A DNA stretch of 19,188 nucleotides from an uncultured Blautia sp. (GTDB lineage: Bacteria > Bacillota > Clostridia > Lachnospirales > Lachnospiraceae): positions 1 to 19,188 of the forward strand of contig NZ_CAKRXI010000046.1 of NCBI RefSeq assembly GCF_934424005.1, written 5' to 3'. A program made the translations under genes and the position numbers. This document shows, one piece after another, positions 15,791-19,188 of this stretch (its first letter is position 1; the number at the start of each line of letters is the position of its first letter). Below the pieces are notes generated by a model that saw nothing but the letters and a program-made list of their open reading frames with translations, did not search any database and was not told the DNA's origin.

Positions 15791-15818
15791 GCAAGCGGCA
15801 TTGTGCAAATGCTATAAT
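15789..15818 (+). promoter_or_regulatory. Sigma-A promoter of the riboswitch operon
   Basis: TTGCAA (15789-15794) and TATAAT (15813-15818) are 18 bases apart, with a TGC extended -10 element just before the -10 box. Transcription should start near 15825, shortly before the riboswitch. Confidence 0.75.
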
Positions 15819-15840
15819 TAAAAAAATCAGAGAAAACTTC

Positions 15841-15918
15841 ATATGTTTGGCAAAACAATCGAAAGGTTGCGACGCAAAGCTATAGGGCCTTTAAAATGGC
15901 AGCCAGTTGCTCGAATCA
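15841..15918 (+). ncRNA. c-di-GMP-I (GEMM) riboswitch aptamer
   Basis: The conserved core is plain: GGCAAA at 15849-15854, a stem CAATC-GAAA-GGTTG (15856-15869) with the docking GAAA tetraloop, GACGCAAAGC at 15871-15880, GGGCCT at 15885-15890, then ATGGCAGCCAGTTGC at 15896-15910. A second stem pairs GCTAT (15879-15883) with ATGGC (15896-15900). A weak closing stem can form from GTTTG (15845-15849) and CGAAT (15912-15916). The base before CAAA is G (15850), equivalent to G20 of the Vibrio Vc2 aptamer, which points to cyclic di-GMP rather than the A20 cGAMP-responsive variants. A strong terminator lies immediately downstream, so it probably controls the next two genes by transcription attenuation. 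Confidence 0.9.
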
Positions 15919-15931
15919 GTAATGAATACAT

Positions 15932-15975
15932 GGAAACACTATAGGTGAAAGTCTACCTGCGGTGTTTCTTTTTTT
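15932..15975 (+). terminator. Riboswitch expression-platform terminator
   Basis: GAAACAC (15933-15939) pairs with GTGTTTC (15962-15968), continued inward by AGGT (15943-15946) with ACCT (15955-15958). Seven T follow at 15969-15975. It lies 14 bases after the aptamer and about 70 before the first start codon, the standard arrangement for a transcriptional riboswitch. Confidence 0.85.
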
Positions 15976-16042
15976 ATGGAAGGATATGAGGTTCAAATCA
16001 GAAGTGCAGGCATTGTTAACGAATGACAGAGGAGGGGTACAG

Positions 16043-16879
16043 ATGAAGAAAAAGAGCAGGATCAGAGCAGAAGTAATTATTGTAGTTTTGGGACTGAGTG
16101 TGACAGCTGCTGTATTGGGAGGCTGCAGGACGCAGAGTGAAATAAATGCAAAAGGTATTGAAGAACTTCCGGAAATTGTGATAGGAAGTGACGATTATCC
16201 GCCGTTTAATTATGTGGATGAAAACGGGCAGCCAACGGGAATTGATGTGGATCTTGCGAAAGAAGCATTTGGAAGAATGGGATATCAGGCTGTATTCAAA
16301 CAGATCAACTGGGAGGAAAAGAGAACACTGTTAGAAGATGGGAAGATAGACTGTATATGGGGGAGTTTTTCGATTGATGGACGGGAAGATGATTATAACT
16401 GGGCAGGACCATATATGGTCAGCCGGCAGGTTGTGGCCGTTAATGAAGACAGTGATATTTATACATTGCAGGATCTGGAAGGAAAAAGAGTAGCAGTACA
16501 GTCAACGACAAAACCGGAAGAACTGTTTGAAAATCATAAGGAAAAAAATCTGCCTGCTTTAAAAGAGTTATTTTCACTGCAGAACAGAGAATTGATCTAT
16601 CCGTTTTTGAGTAAAGGCTATGTAGACGCAGTGGCTGCACATGAAACTGCAGTTCTTCAATATATGAAAGATTATAATCTGAAATACAGAATTCTTGCGG
16701 AACCATTACTTACAGTGGGACTGGGGGTTGCGTTTGGCAAAAATGATAAAAGAGGAATTGCGGAAGAACTTACAGATATATTTGGTGAGATGCGCGTGGA
16801 TGGAACAGCCGAAAAAATTTTGAGCAAATATCTGAACGAGGCTGACAGATATCTTGAGGTAGATAGTTATGAAAAATAA
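16043..16879 (+). CDS. Amino-acid-type substrate-binding lipoprotein (SBP family 3)
   Basis: The 278-aa protein has a lipoprotein signal ending AAVLGGC, with Cys28 as the lipid-anchored residue. The mature part is a Venus-flytrap PBPb domain: VIGSDDYPPFNYVDENGQPTGIDVDLAKE, shortened here to its opening, then DCIWGSFSIDGREDDYNWAGPY, where Arg114 matches the arginine that binds the ligand carboxylate in family 3. The ligand is therefore likely an amino acid or similar small acid. The start at 16043 follows GGAGGGG; the in-frame ATG at 15962 lies inside the riboswitch terminator and is rejected. No transporter gene is near; the gene overlaps a hybrid kinase by 11 bases, so a sensory role is more likely than uptake. 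Confidence 0.9.
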   Translation: MKKKSRIRAEVIIVVLGLSVTAAVLGGCRTQSEINAKGIEELPEIVIGSDDYPPFNYVDENGQPTGIDVDLAKEAFGRMGYQAVFKQINWEEKRTLLEDGKIDCIWGSFSIDGREDDYNWAGPYMVSRQVVAVNEDSDIYTLQDLEGKRVAVQSTTKPEELFENHKEKNLPALKELFSLQNRELIYPFLSKGYVDAVAAHETAVLQYMKDYNLKYRILAEPLLTVGLGVAFGKNDKRGIAEELTDIFGEMRVDGTAEKILSKYLNEADRYLEVDSYEK

Positions 16880-19076
16880 AAATACTGCTTTTTCCAGACA
16901 TCTGCGATTTTGGCTGCTGGAAATACTGTTTGGAATATTGTTTGTTGCGGGTGTATGTTTTTTTTACGCAGATGCGGATATGAAAACCGCAGAAAAACAT
17001 TTAAATGAGATCACAACATATGTTAAGAATCAATGCCATAGTTATAGCAGGCTTAACTTTGCTTCAGAAAGCAAAGGGCTTATGCGTATTATGCAGAGTG
17101 TACGAAATATAGACGCAGAGCTTACATATGAAGGGATGCAGAAAAAAGATAATTGGGAAACAAAAAGTCTGGAAGAGTATGCGGACAGGAATTATATGAC
17201 AGGAGTGTTTATGCTGGATTCCGGCGGCAGACTTCAAGGACAATATTATGTGGATAAGATAGATGAGAAGAAACTGGAAAAATATCTGAAGGTAGACAGC
17301 CTTCTGGAAACAGCAGTTTATCCGGAAAAAATATATGCCGTCAGAATTCCCTGCGAGGATGGTTCTTACATAGATCTGGCGGCCTGTGGAAGGAGCGGAG
17401 ATAATGGGATTATTGGTGCATATTATCATACACCGGTTGAATATGTGGAGTCCTTTTTTCTGTCTGTGCAATCGTTTCTGGAAGGATATAATATAGAAAG
17501 TGATGGAACGATTGTAGTTGCAGATGGTGTAAAAATTGTGGCAGCCAATGATAAATCACTGGTGGGGAAAAGCACAGATGATATTATGGTACTGAAAAGC
17601 ATCCGTGAAAAGGGAAAAGGCGCAAAACTGGTGCAGACATCCGGAAAAAGTACTTTTAGTATGCATAAGTTTGGACTGATGAGACACGGGAGAAATTACT
17701 ATATTTATGCATATATGTCGGAAAGAGATGTGTTTGACACAACGCCGAAGCACATTTTTTATTCCATGATGCTGTATCTGCTTGTGCTGGTTGCAATGAA
17801 TATGGTCCGTTGGAAAACAGAACGAAAGTATCAGGAAGAGCGGATTTGTGCACAGCAGGAATATACAGAGATCTTGCAAAGTAAAAATGAACAGTTGAAG
17901 CAGGCTGTCAGTCAGGCTGATCGCGCCAATGCGGCCAAGACAAGTTTTCTTTCGAGGATGAGTCATGATATACGGACACCGTTAAATGGAATCCTTGGAC
18001 TTTTGAAAATTGACGAGGCACATCCTGACGATAAAGAACTGATTTGCGCCAACAGAAGTAAAATTATGATAGCGGCGAATCATCTGCTGGCACTTATCAA
18101 TGATATCCTGCAGATGAGTAAACTGGAAAGTGGCGAGGTTATATTGTCCAATGAAATAATGAACCTGAGTGAACTTTCAATGGAAATTCAGGCAATTGTA
18201 GAACAACGCGCGGTTGAATCGGGAATTACTCTTGAATATGATCAGAAGCCTGATGAGATGAAATACCCGTACGTATATGGGAGTCCGCTTCATATGCGAC
18301 AGCTGTTTTTGAATATATATGGAAATTGCATAAAATATAATAAGTTTGGCGGAAAAGTGACGACAATTCTGAAATGTGAGGGAACAACGGGGAGCAGGGT
18401 TATTTATCGCTGGATCATAGCAGATACCGGTGTTGGAATGAGCCAGGAATTTTTGAAACACATTTTTGATCCGTTTTCACAGGAACGTTCAGATGCAAGA
18501 AGCGTTTATAATGGAACCGGACTTGGCATGGCAATTGTAAAAGGACTGGTGGATGAAATGCATGGTACGATTGAAGTAACAAGTAAAGAGGGAATTGGTT
18601 CTACCTTTGAAATTACTTTGCCATTTGAAATTTCTGAAGAATCAGTCGACACACAGAGGGAGGAAGTACCGGAAGTCGGAAGTATCCGTGGAATACATTT
18701 GCTGATCGCTGAGGATAATGAGCTGAATGCAGAAATTATAGAGACTCTTCTGGAAGATGAAGGAGCAGAAATAACGATTGCCCGGGATGGACAGGAAGCA
18801 GTGGAACTGTTTAAAATAAATCCACAGGGAACTTTTGATGCGATATTGATGGATGTTATGATGCCATATATGAATGGATTGGAGGCAACAAGAATCATAC
18901 GATCCCTGGACAGAGCGGATGCAAAAAAAATTCCGATCATTGCTATGACAGCAAATGCATTTGAGGAAGATGTAAAAAAATGTATAGAAGCGGGGATGAA
19001 TGCACATTTGTCAAAACCATTGCAGATGGATAAAGTAATTGCTGTAATATATCAATATTATGCTGAACATACCTGA
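16869..19076 (+). CDS. Hybrid sensor histidine kinase/response regulator
   Basis: The 735-aa protein has a helix at about 13-34, an extracytoplasmic region of about 260 residues (Cache-like: EYADRNYMTGVFMLDSGG, IPCEDGSYIDLAACG), a second helix at 296-314 and a coiled coil to about 355. The HisKA domain has His366 in SRMSHDIRTPLNGIL. The ATPase domain carries NIYGNCIKYN (N box), DTGVGM at about 519 and GTGLGMAIV at about 549. A C-terminal receiver spans about 607-730, with phospho-acceptor Asp662 in ILMDVMMPYMNG and the LSKPL lysine. No HPt or DNA-binding domain is present, so a separate phosphotransfer partner is needed. The start has GAGG nine bases upstream. The gene shares 11 bases with the lipoprotein gene and falls under the c-di-GMP riboswitch. 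Confidence 0.93.
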   Translation: MKNKNTAFSRHLRFWLLEILFGILFVAGVCFFYADADMKTAEKHLNEITTYVKNQCHSYSRLNFASESKGLMRIMQSVRNIDAELTYEGMQKKDNWETKSLEEYADRNYMTGVFMLDSGGRLQGQYYVDKIDEKKLEKYLKVDSLLETAVYPEKIYAVRIPCEDGSYIDLAACGRSGDNGIIGAYYHTPVEYVESFFLSVQSFLEGYNIESDGTIVVADGVKIVAANDKSLVGKSTDDIMVLKSIREKGKGAKLVQTSGKSTFSMHKFGLMRHGRNYYIYAYMSERDVFDTTPKHIFYSMMLYLLVLVAMNMVRWKTERKYQEERICAQQEYTEILQSKNEQLKQAVSQADRANAAKTSFLSRMSHDIRTPLNGILGLLKIDEAHPDDKELICANRSKIMIAANHLLALINDILQMSKLESGEVILSNEIMNLSELSMEIQAIVEQRAVESGITLEYDQKPDEMKYPYVYGSPLHMRQLFLNIYGNCIKYNKFGGKVTTILKCEGTTGSRVIYRWIIADTGVGMSQEFLKHIFDPFSQERSDARSVYNGTGLGMAIVKGLVDEMHGTIEVTSKEGIGSTFEITLPFEISEESVDTQREEVPEVGSIRGIHLLIAEDNELNAEIIETLLEDEGAEITIARDGQEAVELFKINPQGTFDAILMDVMMPYMNGLEATRIIRSLDRADAKKIPIIAMTANAFEEDVKKCIEAGMNAHLSKPLQMDKVIAVIYQYYAEHT

Positions 19077-19100
19077 AAGATATTAAAATTTAAAAAAGTG

Positions 19101-19129
19101 TTGACAGCCCGGTTGGAAAGTGGTATTCT
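19101..19129 (+). promoter_or_regulatory. Strong sigma-A promoter reading out of the window
   Basis: A perfect -35 TTGACA (19101-19106), 17-base spacer and TATTCT -10 (19124-19129). The gene it serves is beyond the right edge. Arms TGACAGC (19102-19108) and GCTGTCA (19136-19142) bracket the promoter, and AATTGTTT-N9-AAACAATT (19148-19172) lies in the early leader. Confidence 0.75.
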
Positions 19130-19188
19130 AACTGAGCTGTCACAAGGAATTGTTTCTTCTGAATAAACAATTTGAAAAGTTTTGAAAA

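Noticed and set aside
15841..15918. cGAMP-specific GEMM-Ib variant
   Set aside because: The base before CAAA is G, matching c-di-GMP-type aptamers; the cGAMP class has A there. Based on recalled numbering of the Vc2 aptamer.
15962..16042. 27-residue N-terminal extension of the family-3 lipoprotein
   Set aside because: Its ATG is inside the riboswitch terminator, lacks a ribosome site, and would bury the lipoprotein signal; 16043 has a proper GGAGGGG site.

Overview
The window looks like chromosomal DNA of a low-GC, monoderm Clostridia, most likely a Lachnospiraceae gut commensal (Blautia/Ruminococcus/Dorea-like). The signs are strong AGGAGG ribosome sites, TTGACA/TATAAT promoters, carbohydrate ABC permeases without their own ATPase, YesM/YesN-type two-component genes, a cluster-4-like short glycogen phosphorylase and a GEMM-type c-di-GMP riboswitch. 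Genus is inferred; nothing in the window fixes it.

Layout. (1) 1-2805: a gene-poor leader, a C-terminal fragment of an Rpn/PD-(D/E)XK nuclease-transposase, then an unrecognised 263-aa protein overlapping a full-length threonine/serine exporter-type (ThrE) membrane protein. (2) 2904-3935: a DUF308/HdeD-like membrane protein with a long acidic tail. (3) 3936-4350: a gene-free stretch rich in inverted repeats, probably terminator plus promoter/operator. (4) 4351-7434: a carbohydrate ABC importer (binding protein and two permeases), with a strong hairpin between the binding-protein and permease genes. (5) 7553-12456: an overlapping trio of YesN-type response regulator, YesM-type kinase and a second, unrelated solute-binding lipoprotein. 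(6) 12457-14724, minus strand: glycogen/maltodextrin phosphorylase, converging on the trio with no gap. (7) 14862-15740: an AraC-family regulator divergent from the phosphorylase. (8) 15789-19076: promoter, c-di-GMP-I riboswitch and terminator leading into a two-gene operon of an amino-acid-type binding lipoprotein and a hybrid histidine kinase. A good promoter at the right edge reads out of the window.

How the parts may work together. The importer, the RR-HK-SBP trio and the phosphorylase fit a glycan-uptake locus: the lipoprotein and YesM kinase sense a sugar outside, the YesN regulator acts on the importer promoter, and phosphorylase degrades stored or imported alpha-glucan. The sugar is not identifiable from sequence. 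The last operon is the most unusual part: a free Venus-flytrap lipoprotein paired with a BvgS-like hybrid kinase whose transcription appears to be gated by c-di-GMP, linking second-messenger state to sensing of an amino-acid-like ligand.

No rRNA, tRNA, CRISPR array, complete insertion sequence or phage gene was seen.
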